This document shows positions 29,674-40,602 of a DNA stretch of 64,000 nucleotides, piece after piece. The notes beneath the pieces are model-generated. The model did no database searches. It was given only the letters and a program-made list of their open reading frames with translations, and was not told where the DNA came from. A program made the position numbers and the translations under genes. The stretch spans positions 52,374,727-52,438,726 of the forward strand of contig OU862917.1 of assembly GCA_917880885.1 (NCBI GenBank), written 5' to 3'. The stretch's first letter is position 1, and each line of letters starts with the position of its first letter. This stretch comes from Limnephilus marmoratus. Its lineage: Eukaryota; Arthropoda; Insecta; Trichoptera; Limnephilidae.

Positions 29674-32600
29674 GTAATTATTCTGTTATGACAATTCATC
29701 CGGTAAATTTATACAAAGCCGGGACCAGCTCATTTTGGACAAAAATAAATAAATATATACCCCAGTAGATAGGTAATAATTAGATGTAATTAATTCCGTG
29801 AGCGGAAATTGAAAATAATGTATATTATCGTAAATTTCTTAAATTTAAAAATACGAAAATGTCATTTTTCAATGACCTCCATGTTGTTATCTTTACTTTA
29901 AAAAACAGCCTACGTTTTTAAATGGTTTGTCTGGCTACGCAGGGTTTGTATAGCGGGCTTGTGAATATTATCTTAACTTTAAAAAACAGCCTACGTTTTT
30001 AAATAGTTTGTCTGGCTACGCAGGGTTTGTCTAGCGGGCTTGTGTGACAGATCGCCATGTCAGTTTCGAAGACGCGAAGTGAATTTTGATTTTACGCAAT
30101 TGAAATTTAAAATGCATCATTTTCCGCCTCCCCCAATGCAAAAAGTTTCCGAAATACGTAATTCTAACAATTATTCAACTTCTGCAAAGTGTTTTTTCGT
30201 GAAAAAGTGCATATTACCGCTTTTGCACTTTGAAAAATGACATTTTCGTATTTTTAAATTTAAGAAATTAACGATAGTGTACATTTTTTTCAATTTCCGC
30301 TCACGGAATTAATTACATCTAATTATTACCTATCTACTGGCGTAAGAATTTATTTTTTTTAGTGTAAAATGAGCTGGTCCCGGTTTTGTATAAAATTAAT
30401 ATTCATCCTTTGTGTTATAATAATTCTTGCAAAACTTTTGAACTGGCCACACTTAATATGACTATTTTTTTGATAAAAGACTGACTCAATTACTATAAAA
30501 ACTATTTGCATTCAGTGTAAAAAAAAATTTGGAAAAAATTCGGTTTATGGGGGATGGTCCAAAAAAAAAATTTTTTTTTTATACTAATTATGGGCCGCAA
30601 AATCCGAATCTGAAAGAATTAGGCGGCGGCAAGCAATATTAACTGAGTTACACGACTTTAAAAATTTTTATACACACACAGGAAAATAGCCATTTTGGAA
30701 GCATTTTGATTCCTAGACAATCAAACTAGTTATTTTTATACTAACTATGGGCCGGGGAATCCGAATCTGAAAGAATTAGGTGGCGGCAAGCAATATTAAC
30801 TGAATTACACGACTTTAAAATTTTCTTTACACACAAAGTACAAAGTAGTACAAAGATCATAGAAAAAACAAGAAATATACTAAAACATGTGCCGGCAGTG
30901 TTACCAAGTCTCAAAAATATTTATCCCTATATTATGAATTACGACTATCTCAACGGCCGTATTCTTAAACCAAATGTATGAAAATTCGTAGTCTTAAAAA
31001 TGCGTAACCTAACCTAACCTAACGCTAGGTTTGTGTAACATGGTTTGTGCCCCTTTATACCGCCTGCTCGCGTCACGGCAAAAAAACATCCCTGTTTTCA
31101 AGTAGTTTAGCAGCTACGCTAGGTTTGTGTAACATGGTTTGTGCCCCTTTATACCGCCTGCTCGCGTCACGGCAAAAAAACATCCCTGTTTTCAAGTAGT
31201 TTAGCAGCTACGCTGGGTTTATGTAACATGGTTTGTGATACAAAAGTGAGTAAAATTTATAAAAAATAAGTACTTAAAATATAAACATGTTATTTTACGT
31301 TATTGATATTACTGCTTAACCTGTGACGAGCCGGGCCTGCGGGGGCCTCCTTCCCTCCCCTTTCCCTAACAAAGCACCACTTTGAATTTTGAATTGAATG
31401 TTTTGTTGATAAATTTTAAGCTATTGTATATTTTATTGACTGCAACACGTTCACAACACAATAAACTATCCACTAAAACCACATTACTTGCATTTATTAC
31501 GTAAATTAATAGTTTTTACGACGTTTTATTCGCGATACACGCAGTAATTGCAACCGTTAATTCCGCGGCAAAATCTGACAGCGCATCATCATAGAAGAAA
31601 TCGTCTTAAAAATAATCCAGTGTGGCAATTCGAGTGAAATCTTTAAGACTACCAAGAATAATGATGGCGCAAGCGATTTAGACACTGTTTTTCATACAAA
31701 TTCGTACATATGAGGGTCAAAATCGCAGACCAAAAGTTTTTCAGAGACAATTTATTTCAAATATTTGAATTATTTTCTCGCGCATTCGCAAATGAGGCCC
31801 GTGTTTTCGAGTTCCTGGCACGTCACCGGTTAATGGCAACACTTAATTTTGTGTGGTAAAAACATCTATGTTATCTTGTTTTTCTATGATCTTTGTACTA
31901 CGTGTGTCAAAATGCCTTCGAAAGGAATATTTTCATGTGTGTGTGTATAGAAAATTTTAAAGTCGTGTAATTCAGTTAATATTGCTTGCCGCCACCTAAT
32001 TCTTTCAGATTCGGATTTCCCGGCCCATAGTTAGTATAAAAATAACTAGTTTGATTGTCTAGGAATCAAAATGCTTCCAAAATGGCTATTTTCCTGTGTG
32101 TGTATAAAAATTTTTAAAGTCGTGTAACTCAGTTAATATTGCTTGCCGCCGCCTAATTCTTTCAGATTCGGATTTTCCGGCCCATAATTAGTATAAAAAT
32201 AACTAGTTTTATTTTTTAGGAATTTCCCCCATAAACCGAACTTTAGCCTAATATTTACCTGAAAATCTACTTTATATTTAATACGAAATATCAGGAATAC
32301 TGACAGCAAAATGTCAATGTGGCGGTCATCCCATACAAAAAAAAATTTATTAAATAATCCATGAGCTGCCACATTTTTACGCACAGATTATGGAAATCAC
32401 ACTTCATTACAACTATTTACACATACAAAATAGGTTATTAGGTTCTTATAGGTAAACTAAGTAATTCATGCGTATTTACCTATATTGAAATGAAACTTCA
32501 CAAATGTCAAATCCATACAAAAAAAATGGCGGTAATGGAGATGTTTTGTATGTAAAAAAATTAATTTTGATTGAATGAAAATCGAATTTTAATGCATATT

Positions 32601-35600
32601 TTTCTGTATATCACAACTGAAACTAATGTTTCTTTTGGTAATTAAGTTTAAAAGTAGTTTACTTTTCAAAATTCATGCCCATTAAAAGTGTAGCGCCTTA
32701 TGGATTATTTGTGGAAATTTTAAGTAATTGTAATTTTAAATGCAGCATTTTCCATTCCCCCGAATACAAATAGTTGTTTTTTATTGTAAATAAGTTGATT
32801 CAAAGTGTTTTGTTTTTCAAAAAATGTTCATATAAAGCGTGGCCAGCTATTCTGTTATAAGTAACACAGCCCTGTGGCAATTGCCCCCTCCACTGTGACA
32901 AGATTCGTAAAACTTTGATACTAATACACTCATTCCTTCATTTGCAGGTTAAATAACTTGGACTCTGATGATTTGGAGAGTCTCAGAGAACGGCGTATTG
33001 CGGATATGAAGAAGCGGGCAACACTCAAACAGGAATGGAAAGCAAATGTGAGTACACTTCTGTTCAATGGTGGTAACCATTGTAATCTTTTCCACTTTCT
33101 TATAAACGGAGCAAAGAAAAATAAATTACAACGGAACTCACAGTGGCAGGACTATTATTGTTCCTGGATGTAGCTAAAGTCATCGTTGATAAGTTCATTT
33201 TAACCTTTCAAGATATTACAATGGAGTGGTCAGCTCTAGGTCCATGACCATATTAGATTGTATTGCCGTGGATGTGAAGTATTTTTTTTATTTCTACTCT
33301 TGTACATACATTTTACAGATGATAATTTACAAAGATAATCAGTATGTGTATGTTAATAGTTTAGTAGTAGTGTTTTGTGAACTCCTCACTAGGAGAACAC
33401 TTGTTGAGTTCTACCGGATCTGCCCTGATGATGGACACTGCAATGCTGTCCGAAACGTTGGCTAAAGAAGGAGGTAGCACAACACGGTGCAACACCCCAA
33501 AAACAAATAACGAAAAAACTTGTTGAGGTGTTCCACATGTTTTATATGAAGTGTTATTCTGCCGTCATAAGTAAAAACACTGGGGGTCCATCCGTGGTAA
33601 CAGTATTTTATTTTAGGTTAAATGTATCATAATTATTTTGTAGACACAATTTAGTGAGAGGAAAAGAAAAGGATACTACATGAAGTGAACATAATGAAGC
33701 AGTTAAGACAAAAAGAGAATAACTTCTAAACCTCTGATCTGGGGCCCCAAAATACCTGAAAAAAACTCTTGACACTGTGCAGAAAGGGCGGTCCGTTTGA
33801 TAGATTCTCCCATCTTAACAAGCTGATTGCAATCTTTAGAGCACAAGCGTCAGGTAGGTATGCTGTTCTTGTTCTACCGGTATTGCCCAACGGTTTCACG
33901 ACAACTCAACTCCACATCTCTTTGAAAAGAAAGTAAAGGCTATAAAACTTTTTTTTTTAAATAGCCCCTAACCTAAACATAACGTAATAATACATGACTT
34001 TTCAAAGGAGGGGTTGAGTTGAATTGATTCAGACTTGTGTTGAGTTGAATTCTTTCACCGTGCCGAACATATGTACATGGTTGACATTTGTTCCTGAGTT
34101 CAATAGCTTGGCTGTGGAACGGTTTGCCAGCCTCTGGGTTACCTTCCTCCTACAACATGGGTCTCTTCAAGACCCATGTTCACTCCTTTCTCTCCTCAAA
34201 AAGACAGCTGACATAGGCCCCGAAGGGAAATTATTTTCCTAGGAACTTCTATTTGGGGTTGATGTAAAAAAGAAGGGTAATTTTTTGGGATTAGTGACCA
34301 TGGCTATTACGAATAATTTTTTAGAAAAAAACTTTAGATTCGCCTTAATCACTACAAAAGGAAACTTTTTGCACCACGGCCGGCGGAAAATAATGCATTT
34401 TAATTTTCAATGTCGTTAAATAAAATTTCACTTTGCGAACTGATACTACGACAGCCCGCCCGCCATTTTGTCACTGTTGTGTTGGTATCCCTGACCTGAT
34501 AGAAACAAGAGCTAGATACGATTGTAGCCGACCTCGTGGGATACATAATAAGGCAATTATGAAAAACAGAATTAATAATATAATGTAAACGAACCTCTAA
34601 TCAGGCACTGGAATGGAGACAAACCATTCAAATCCTGGGATGTTTTTTAAAATAAAGATAATATACATAAGCCCTCTACACAAACCTTGCTTTGCCAGAC
34701 AAACCATTCAAAAAAGTAGGCTGTTTTTTAAAGTAAAGATAACATACACAATCCCACTAGACAAACCCTTCTTTGCCAGACAAACCATTCAAAAACGTAG
34801 GCTGTTTTTTAAAGTAAAGATAACATACACAATCCCGCTAGACAAACCCTGCTTTGCCAGACAAACCATTTAAAAACGTAGGCTGTTTTTTAAAGTAAAT
34901 ATAACATACACAAGCCCGCTAGACAAATTTCATAATTACGCGCCTTATTATGTATCCCACGAAGTCGGCTACAATCGTATCTAACTCTTGTTTGTATCAA
35001 GTCAGGGATACCAACATAACAGTGACAAAATGGCGGGCGGGCTGTCGTAGTATCGGTTCGCGAAGTGAAATTTTATTTAACGACATTGAAAATTAAAATG
35101 CATTATTTTCCGCCGACCGTGGTGCAAAAAGTTTCCTTTATAGTGATTAAGGCGAATCTAAAGTTTTTTTTCTAAAAATTATTCGTAATAGCCATGGACA
35201 CTAATCCCAAAAATTTACCAAAAGAAGAAAAAAAAGTATGTATTGCCAAATAGACTAACTGTGACATTTATTTATTTCAGGGACATGGAGAATATACAGA
35301 GTTATCAGATGAAAAGGAGTTTTTCCAAATCACCAAGAAGAGCAAAGACATCGTATGTCACTTCTACAAGATCGACAGCCCGCGTTGCAAGATCGTGGAC
35401 CTGCATCTTAAGAGGCTGGCACCGCAGCACATGGAGTGCCGCTTTGTGAAGCTGGACGTGGAGCGCTGCCCCTTCCTCACGGAGCGCCTGCACATCCGTG
35501 TTATCCCCACGCTGGGGCTGGTCAAGGACTCCAAGACGACAGACTTCATCGTGGGTTTCACGGACCTCGGCAACTGCGACGACTTCACCACGGAGATGCT

Positions 35601-35748
35601 CGAGTGGCGCATCGCCCGCTCGCAGGTCATCGAGTACAGCGGCGACCTGCTCACCCCGCCCGACAAGGTCAAGAAGCAGCGTCAGCGGACCTTGTTGGAG
35701 AAGAAAACAATCCGAGGTCGCAATGATGACGATGATGACTCCGATTAA
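29609..35748 (+). CDS. TXNDC9: TXNDC9, thioredoxin domain-containing protein 9 (complete, 3 exons)
   Basis: Join 29609-29673, 32948-33047, 35281-35748; 210 residues, close to the ~226 of vertebrate TXNDC9. TXNDC9 is a phosducin-like, cytosolic thioredoxin-fold protein that binds the chaperonin CCT/TRiC and influences actin/tubulin folding. Seen: an N-terminal charged helix ([33 protein letters not shown]), [15 protein letters not shown], a thioredoxin-like core ([68 protein letters not shown]), then LLEKKTIRG and an acidic tail. The CxxC redox site is absent, as is usual for this family. Introns of 3.3 and 2.2 kb are filled largely with fold-back elements. The nearby actin-modifying SETD3 is a functional coincidence worth noting, not evidence of coupling. 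Confidence 0.95.
29702..30400. mobile_element. Fold-back element with tandem-repeat core (copy 2)
   Basis: 8-bp TSD ATTCATCC (29694-29701, 30401-30408). Inverted arms of about 160 bp share CCGGGACCAGCTCATTTT and CGTGAGCGGAAATTGAAAA. The centre has two 81-bp repeats (AAAAACAGCCTACGTTTTTA, GGCTACGCAGGGTTTGT). It is only 20 bp downstream of the TXNDC9 exon 1 donor. Confidence 0.88.
30531..32248. mobile_element. Fold-back element with duplicated arms and nested TTAA element (copy 3)
   Basis: Same family as copy 1: outer ends GGAAAAAATTCGG...CCGAACTTTAGCC. Each arm is present twice in a row (second starts near 30715 and 32060). The core has two 94-bp units (31022-31210). An intervening TTAA-flanked insertion occupies 31320-31829. 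A clear TSD is not preserved. Confidence 0.8.
31320..31829. mobile_element. piggyBac-like non-autonomous element with TTAA duplication
   Basis: TTAA lies at 31316-31319 and 31830-31833. Ends are inverted (CCTGTGACGAGCC and the reverse complement of CCGGTGACGTGCC). The paralogous element at 20783-21988 has the uninterrupted site (CGCTTAATGGCAACACTTAA at 21724), proving a 510-bp insertion. No transposase frame. Confidence 0.92.
32948..33047 (+). CDS. TXNDC9: TXNDC9 exon 2
   Basis: Encodes (R)[19 protein letters not shown] then [14 protein letters not shown]; acceptor TTTGCAG, donor AAAT|GTGAGT; phase 2 in, 0 out. Confidence 0.92.
33405..33515 (+). ncRNA. Hammerhead-like motif (copy C) in repeat family
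   Basis: CTGATGA (33425-33431), stem II GGACA/TGTCC (33433-33437 with 33447-33451), GAAAC (33452-33456), GTT (33457-33459). Stem I: GCC/GGC (33422-33424 with 33460-33462) and outer CTACC/GGTAG (33411-33415 with 33473-33477). Stem III is essentially absent and there is one extra base before stem II, so any activity would need a dimer or is lost. Confidence 0.4.
33725..34267 (+). mobile_element. CR1-like LINE 3' fragment, interrupted
   Basis: Shares CCCCAAAATACCTGAAAAA, TTGATAGATTCTCC and ACATGGGTCTCTTCAAGACC with the CR1 copies at 1.7 and 54.3 kb, and ends in the degenerate 3' hairpin and an A-rich tail. A fold-back insertion lies at 33893-34065. Confidence 0.65.
33893..34065. repeat. Small inverted-repeat element inside the CR1 fragment
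   Basis: Arms AACTCAACTCC...TTTGAAAAG and its inverted counterpart CTTTTCAAAGGAGGGGTTGA. Related in sequence and layout to 55238-55386. Confidence 0.55.
34276..35219. mobile_element. Fold-back element with tandem-repeat core (copy 4)
   Basis: 8-bp TSD AAAAGAAG (34268-34275, 35220-35227), inserted in the A-rich tail of a CR1 copy. Arms of about 270 bp share GGGATTAGTG and AATGCATTATTTTCCGCCG. The core has four 81-bp repeats in inverse orientation to copy 2 (CAAACCATTCAAAAACGTAG, CTGTTTTTTAAAGTAAAGAT). It ends 61 bp before TXNDC9 exon 3. Confidence 0.9.
35281..35748 (+). CDS. TXNDC9: TXNDC9 exon 3 (thioredoxin fold, stop codon)
   Basis: Acceptor TTATTTCAG before 35281, phase 0; 155 codons plus stop TAA. 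Contains the whole thioredoxin-like domain, the LEKKTIRG motif and the DDDDDSD tail. It is markedly GC-rich compared with its surroundings. Confidence 0.95.
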   Translation, partial: GHGEYTELSDEKEFFQITKKSKDIVCHFYKIDSPRCKIVDLHLKRLAPQHMECRFVKLDVERCPFLTERLHIRVIPTLGLVKDSKTTDFIVGFTDLGNCDDFTTEMLEWRIARSQVIEYSGDLLTPPDKVKKQRQRTLLEKKTIRGRNDDDDDSD

Positions 35749-36300
35749 TCGCATCATGCGGCAGCTTACGCTTATAAATCTCACTTTGGCTATTTTTAAC
35801 ACTGATTTGCCATTCCACATTTCCAAATTAATTTATGTACCGTGCCTTCACACTTTCGTAATGTGTTTAATGACTTGGTAAAACATTATTGATTCGTAAA
35901 GTATAAAACAAAACTACGCAAAATTGATGTTTTGTTTTCAAAGTTTTAATTTTATTTTATATTACTGCACAATATTTTTTTTTATCTCTAGGTTACTAAA
36001 TTAAATGTATTTTTTAATATACTTTTTTTATAATTTTATATTATTATGTATAAATATTATATATGTAATAATATAAGTCTAATTGTTTTATTATTGAGAG
36101 TCCCAAACCAATCTATTTAGTATATATGCTACTGTAAAAGCATGTAAATTGGTAAATCTTAGATTTTACTAGTAAATCTAGGATTTACTGGAAAATCTTA
36201 AGATTTACCACAGTATGGACTTTTACAGTAACATTTACATGAAAATAAAACTTTATCAAGTAACTGTGCAACCCCAACAAAGGAATGTTACATCTGTAAC
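35749..36300 (+). other. TXNDC9 3' region
   Basis: Very AT-rich; candidate poly-A signals ATTAAA near 35999 and AATAAA near 36244. A palindromic stretch at 36128-36245 (GGTAAATCTTAGATTTTACT ... AAAATCTTAAGATTTACC) is a probable miniature element. Confidence 0.45.
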
Positions 36301-36964
36301 GGTGACCTGATAATTGGCCCGCTGACAGTTGATCCCTCTGCCAATTGATCCCTCAGACAGTTGATCCCCAAAAAGATTAAGCGAAAACTTCTTTTGCACT
36401 GTTGTGATTTGAAACTCGAAATGAAAAATAGCGACACTAAAAAGAGATGAGCACATACATCTATAGGATTTAGCCTGCGAGAGAATGAGATAGTATAATC
36501 AGTCTACGGTACTTGGTAGCCTATTTGGTCTCCTCTTTGTGCGGTGCTTCGTAGCTTCCCCATTCTTGTTACCCCATTCTACTTTAGTTTTCTGAAGGTT
36601 TCACTACTACCGCAAGTGAATTGCACACTCTGTTTTTTCTTCAAGTAAGTATGCAAGTACAACCAAAGTTGATATATTTCTACAACTACTGGCTCTGTTT
36701 GGATATTTGCTATGCAAAGTTTTTACTATCAATAATTCCGAGTCCCCGAAGGAGTATGCGGTGATGCTATACAGCCGAATAACAACATACTTATATGTGC
36801 AGTCTGTTTAGAAAATACGATACATCTACTTACACATAATATGATTGAGTATCCCCAAAGGGGTAAGCAGAGCGTACTTGGAGAAATAATTTTCTAGGCG
36901 ATCAACAGTCCGAGGGATCAACTCTCGGCAGGCCAACTGTCGTCGGATCAATTGTCATGGAACC
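36301..36964. mobile_element. Inverted-repeat element with 9-bp duplication (Mutator-like?)
   Basis: 9-bp direct repeat ATCTGTAAC at 36292-36300 and 36965-36973. Ends are inverted but imperfect (GGTGACCTGATAATTGG and the reverse complement of GGTTCCATGACAATTGATCC), with several internal CAGTTGATCCC repeats. The middle (36395-36640) matches 1115-1445. No protein. Confidence 0.75.
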
Positions 36965-37337
36965 ATCTGTAACAGCCTACAAATTATACAGCTTCAAATA
37001 AACTTGAAGATTGAACTCTAAACAATAATTTTTGATGGAATTGGGTGAAAGCGAATGAAGAATATAAACAAGCAATGGTAGGAAAAGTACAACCAAATCA
37101 CTCACCACGAGGACATCTGCTGAAGGTATCACATTTTTTACGAGTTTGTTTTCAACAAAAACCTGACAATAATTCAGAGCACGGTAACCTCGAGGTATGT
37201 GTGTAATTAGACACTAACGCTGTCTGAAACATAGGCAGAAGGAGGAAGCTACATGAGACACAGTATATTTCTGCAACAGACAATAAATTATTATACACAG
37301 ATTTTTATTGGCCAGAAAATATTCATGTAAATATATC

Positions 37338-38457
37338 CTACTAATATTGTAAAGGGGAAAGTTTGTATGGATGTATGTTTGTTACTCTTTCACGCGAAAA
37401 TTACTGAATGGATTTGAATGAAACTTTACAATAATATAGCTCATACATCAGAATAGTCTATAGGCTATAGCTTAGAGCTCGGGCGTTATGAAAAATAATT
37501 TCCTTTTTCATACATTTTCTGTCAGTAACAAAATCGATTTATTGCAAACGTTAGAAAAAAACAAAGCAATTGTCACCTTGGAAACGATGTTTTTTTTTTT
37601 TAATTTGGCAATTCACCCTAAAAAGATTTCTTTGCTGGCGTCGTACTTAATAACTATCTCTAAAAATGAATCGCCGAAATGTATGTATGCGCATAAATCC
37701 GAACGACTGCACCAAATTGGACTATTCTTTTTTTTGTTGTTCGTTATTTTGTACAAAACTACCGTTGAGTTCTGGCATTATGAAATTTGTATAAAAAATT
37801 ATAATAGGTTGCACGTGAGCAGTTTGAAAACTGAATGTATCGGGAATGAATGTGTGGAATGCGAGAGGTGAGAGTGGGGAGGGAGAGGCGGGAGGGAAGG
37901 AAGGGGAAAGGGGAAGGATGGAGGAGGGTGTGGGGAGGAGTAGGGGATGGGGGGAGTGGTGTGGGGAGAGGGAAGGTGGAGGAGGCGGAGTGGGGTGGGA
38001 GAGGTGGGAGGGAAGTAAGGGGTAGGGGTGAGGGAAGGGGTGGGTGGAGGTATAGGGGGAGTGGGTTGATGGGAGTGGAGAGAGGGAAGGTGGAGGAGGC
38101 GGAGTGGGGTGGGAGAGGTGGGAGGGAAGGAAGTGGAAGGGGGAGGGGTAGAGGAAGGTGGGGGGAGGTGGAGTGGGAGGGGTATGGGGTGGGGGAGGTG
38201 TCGGTGGAGAAGGAGATGGAGGGAGAGGGGGGTTGATGGATGAGTGGAGTGGGGAGAGGAAAGGTGGAGGGTGGAGGAGTTTGGGGAGGGGTGAGGGGAG
38301 GGGGAGGTAATTGAAGGGAGAAGTGGAATGGGGGGAGGGGTGGGTGGAGGGGGAGGGGGGGTTGATGAGGGTGGTGGAGTGGGGAGAAGGAAGGTGGAGG
38401 AGGCGGAGTGGGAAACCCCTAATACCATGCGAGCGAAGCCGCGGGAAAAAGCTAGTA
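37338..38457 (+). mobile_element. Lepidopteran-type CTACTAATATT...GCTAGT repeat with expanded G-rich interior
   Basis: Starts CTACTAATATTGTAAAGG and ends GCGAAGCCGCGGGAAAAAGC then TAGTA, a repeat layout I recall as very common in Lepidoptera. Its interior (37862-38420) is a ~560-bp purine-rich block of GGGAGG/GGTGGAG units. Shorter C-rich antisense versions are at 46075-46210, 48535-48740 and 54185-54300. Confidence 0.7.
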
Positions 38458-38869
38458 ACTTCTAAATTTAAAAAAATTTTCATAAAAAATCAACCTGTAA
38501 AAACAAAGTTTTTTACTATAATACATCTATTTTCAAATGCTTATATGTGTGCATTATTGCCACCAGTCTATCTGCCGAGTTTTAGCTCGATCGGATGTAG
38601 GGAATTGGGTTAACTTTCCAATTCCATTTATACATTCATTCAATCAAGAAAACAAAGGTGAAATTCAAATAGATATATTTACAAGAGTTAATAAAACGCA
38701 GGCAGATTTTATTTACCTTAAAATATTATTTATTGATTTTTAGAATTGTTCCTCTTCCTCGAGCATTTTTCATCAATTACATTGTTAAGCATCCTAATCT
38801 CACCTACTGGGTTTATATTATTATTAGTAACCAGTTTCCATATCTTATCTACAAGTTGATATTGGAAGT
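38458..38869. other. No gene recognised
   Basis: AT-rich intergenic DNA between two repeats. Confidence 0.4.
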
Positions 38870-39275
38870 CTGAACCTCGTCAGAAGAGCGATTCTGTATC
38901 TTTTGTCGTTACGGAATTGATTCCATACGTAATCACCTGTCAAATTCGTGTAATTGTCTATGGCATGCAATTGCCTTTTCTACGGGCTAATGTGTAAGCT
39001 CAAGCTGTCAGCGCAGTCGCCGACCTTGCAAATGTCAAATCCATGGTATACAACTTTAAAAGTACATTAAATGAATAAATAATCATGTTTACTTACGCAT
39101 TTTGTGTTTTAAACTAGTTAAAGTCGGTGACAGCGTTGACAGCTGACACATCAGCCTGTAGAAAAAGCAATTGGAAGCCATAGACAATCACACAAATTTG
39201 ACAGGCGATTATGTATGGAATCGATTCCGTGTCCACAAAAGATACAGTATTGCACGGCAGATGGGCTGAAGCTAT
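38870..39275. repeat. Diverged inverted-repeat pair
   Basis: The block at about 38880-39020 (GATACA-like GTATCTTTTGTCG, ATCACCTGTCAAATT) recurs inverted at 39118-39265 (AATTTGACAGGCGAT, AAAAGATACAGTAT). Spacer of about 100 bp. Probably an old fold-back element. Confidence 0.6.
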
Positions 39276-40602
39276 GCAGGTGTTTTTAAAAGACAATCAA
39301 AAAAATTATATTATTTTAGGTTAAACTTTATTACGATAGCTGCATGATAAAATCTACAATTATGATTCCTGCACACATCAATTTACATTTTCAGAAATTC
39401 GATTGCAAGAAAACATATAGTCTGTCAAAAAAGAGTAGAAAATATAAAAACTGGAACTACTAAATTTGTAGACTGGCAACACCAATTAAACTGTCAAATA
39501 TTTTTTTGAAGTGCAATGACACTGAATGTATAGAACACAGTAAACCACATTTTAAAAAACATTTTTTCTTCATGAAATAAATTTGATTAAAAGGTGATTT
39601 ATAAAGCGATTTGCTTTAATTTAATTTAACATAAATTTGAATTTAACAATAGATAGAAAGGAAGAATCACTAATGGTGAGTTTAGTTACACTACTTTTAG
39701 ATCTGAATGTGTTAAATATATTCAGATCTAAAATTAAAGACATGATCTAAAGCCCAGGCAACGCTAGGTACTTTAGTATTAAATAAATGTGAGCAATTTC
39801 TAAACTGTGCTTTATATTTTATTACATTACAGTTATTATTCATTATGTTAACACAAAATTGCAAAAGTATAATAATAATATACCTATATGCAATTCTAAT
39901 TTTGAGATCGGCGGGTATCTATACTGCAATGAAAAAATATTTTTTCCACTATTATGCCTTTTTAATTTTTTATAAAAATGTAGGTTACACAGCTTTACTT
40001 TAACACCATGAGTGATGTGTTTAGTATTGCCATTTGATCACAGTGGCGCCCTCATATATTTTCTACTCTTATTTGACAAACTGTACACAATATTTGATTT
40101 GGAAACCACCATACAAAAATATATAGATATTCGTAACAAAGCATAGGTACATATAAATATCTCACCTTGAATTAGCTAATTCTTTTTGATAAGATCAATC
40201 TGTTACTTTACAGAAATGAATAGAATACCTACACATTATAATATACATTTACCCTCTCATTAATAAATATGTTTTAAATTTACAGTACTGATAAACCATT
40301 TACCAAACATTAATGGTTGCTCATCAGCTGTGTAAAATTTAAAACACGATTATTAATAAAGCCCAATATGTACTGCCTACTATTAATTATTTTTTTTTTT
40401 TTAAATAATTTATTAACTAACAATAACTTCTAAATTATTCACTCCTTCAAAGTAACAGATTGCTATAGGTGCCTTTAATATTACCACATTTATGGAATGG
40501 CAATGGTACAAAAAGGTAACAAACATACGTTTCTTATCACAATAATGTTGCATATCTTCCTTTAAACATTAAATAATGGCGATATAAAAGATGAGACACA
40601 CA
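39276..40602. other. No gene recognised
   Basis: AT-rich. Contains a 14-bp hairpin (39695-39708 with 39720-39733, TTTTAGATCTGAAT). No splice-bounded exon seen. Confidence 0.4.

Noticed and set aside
33226..33465. 79-codon frame in TXNDC9 intron 2
   Set aside because: Overlaps a repeat-family C copy and has no splice-compatible ends.
37722..38483. Long proline/serine-rich open frames on the minus strand (253 and 209 codons) and a Gly/Arg/Glu-rich one on plus
   Set aside because: They are translations of the purine-only tract of an interspersed repeat, which lacks stops by composition; no start context, splice sites or conservation.
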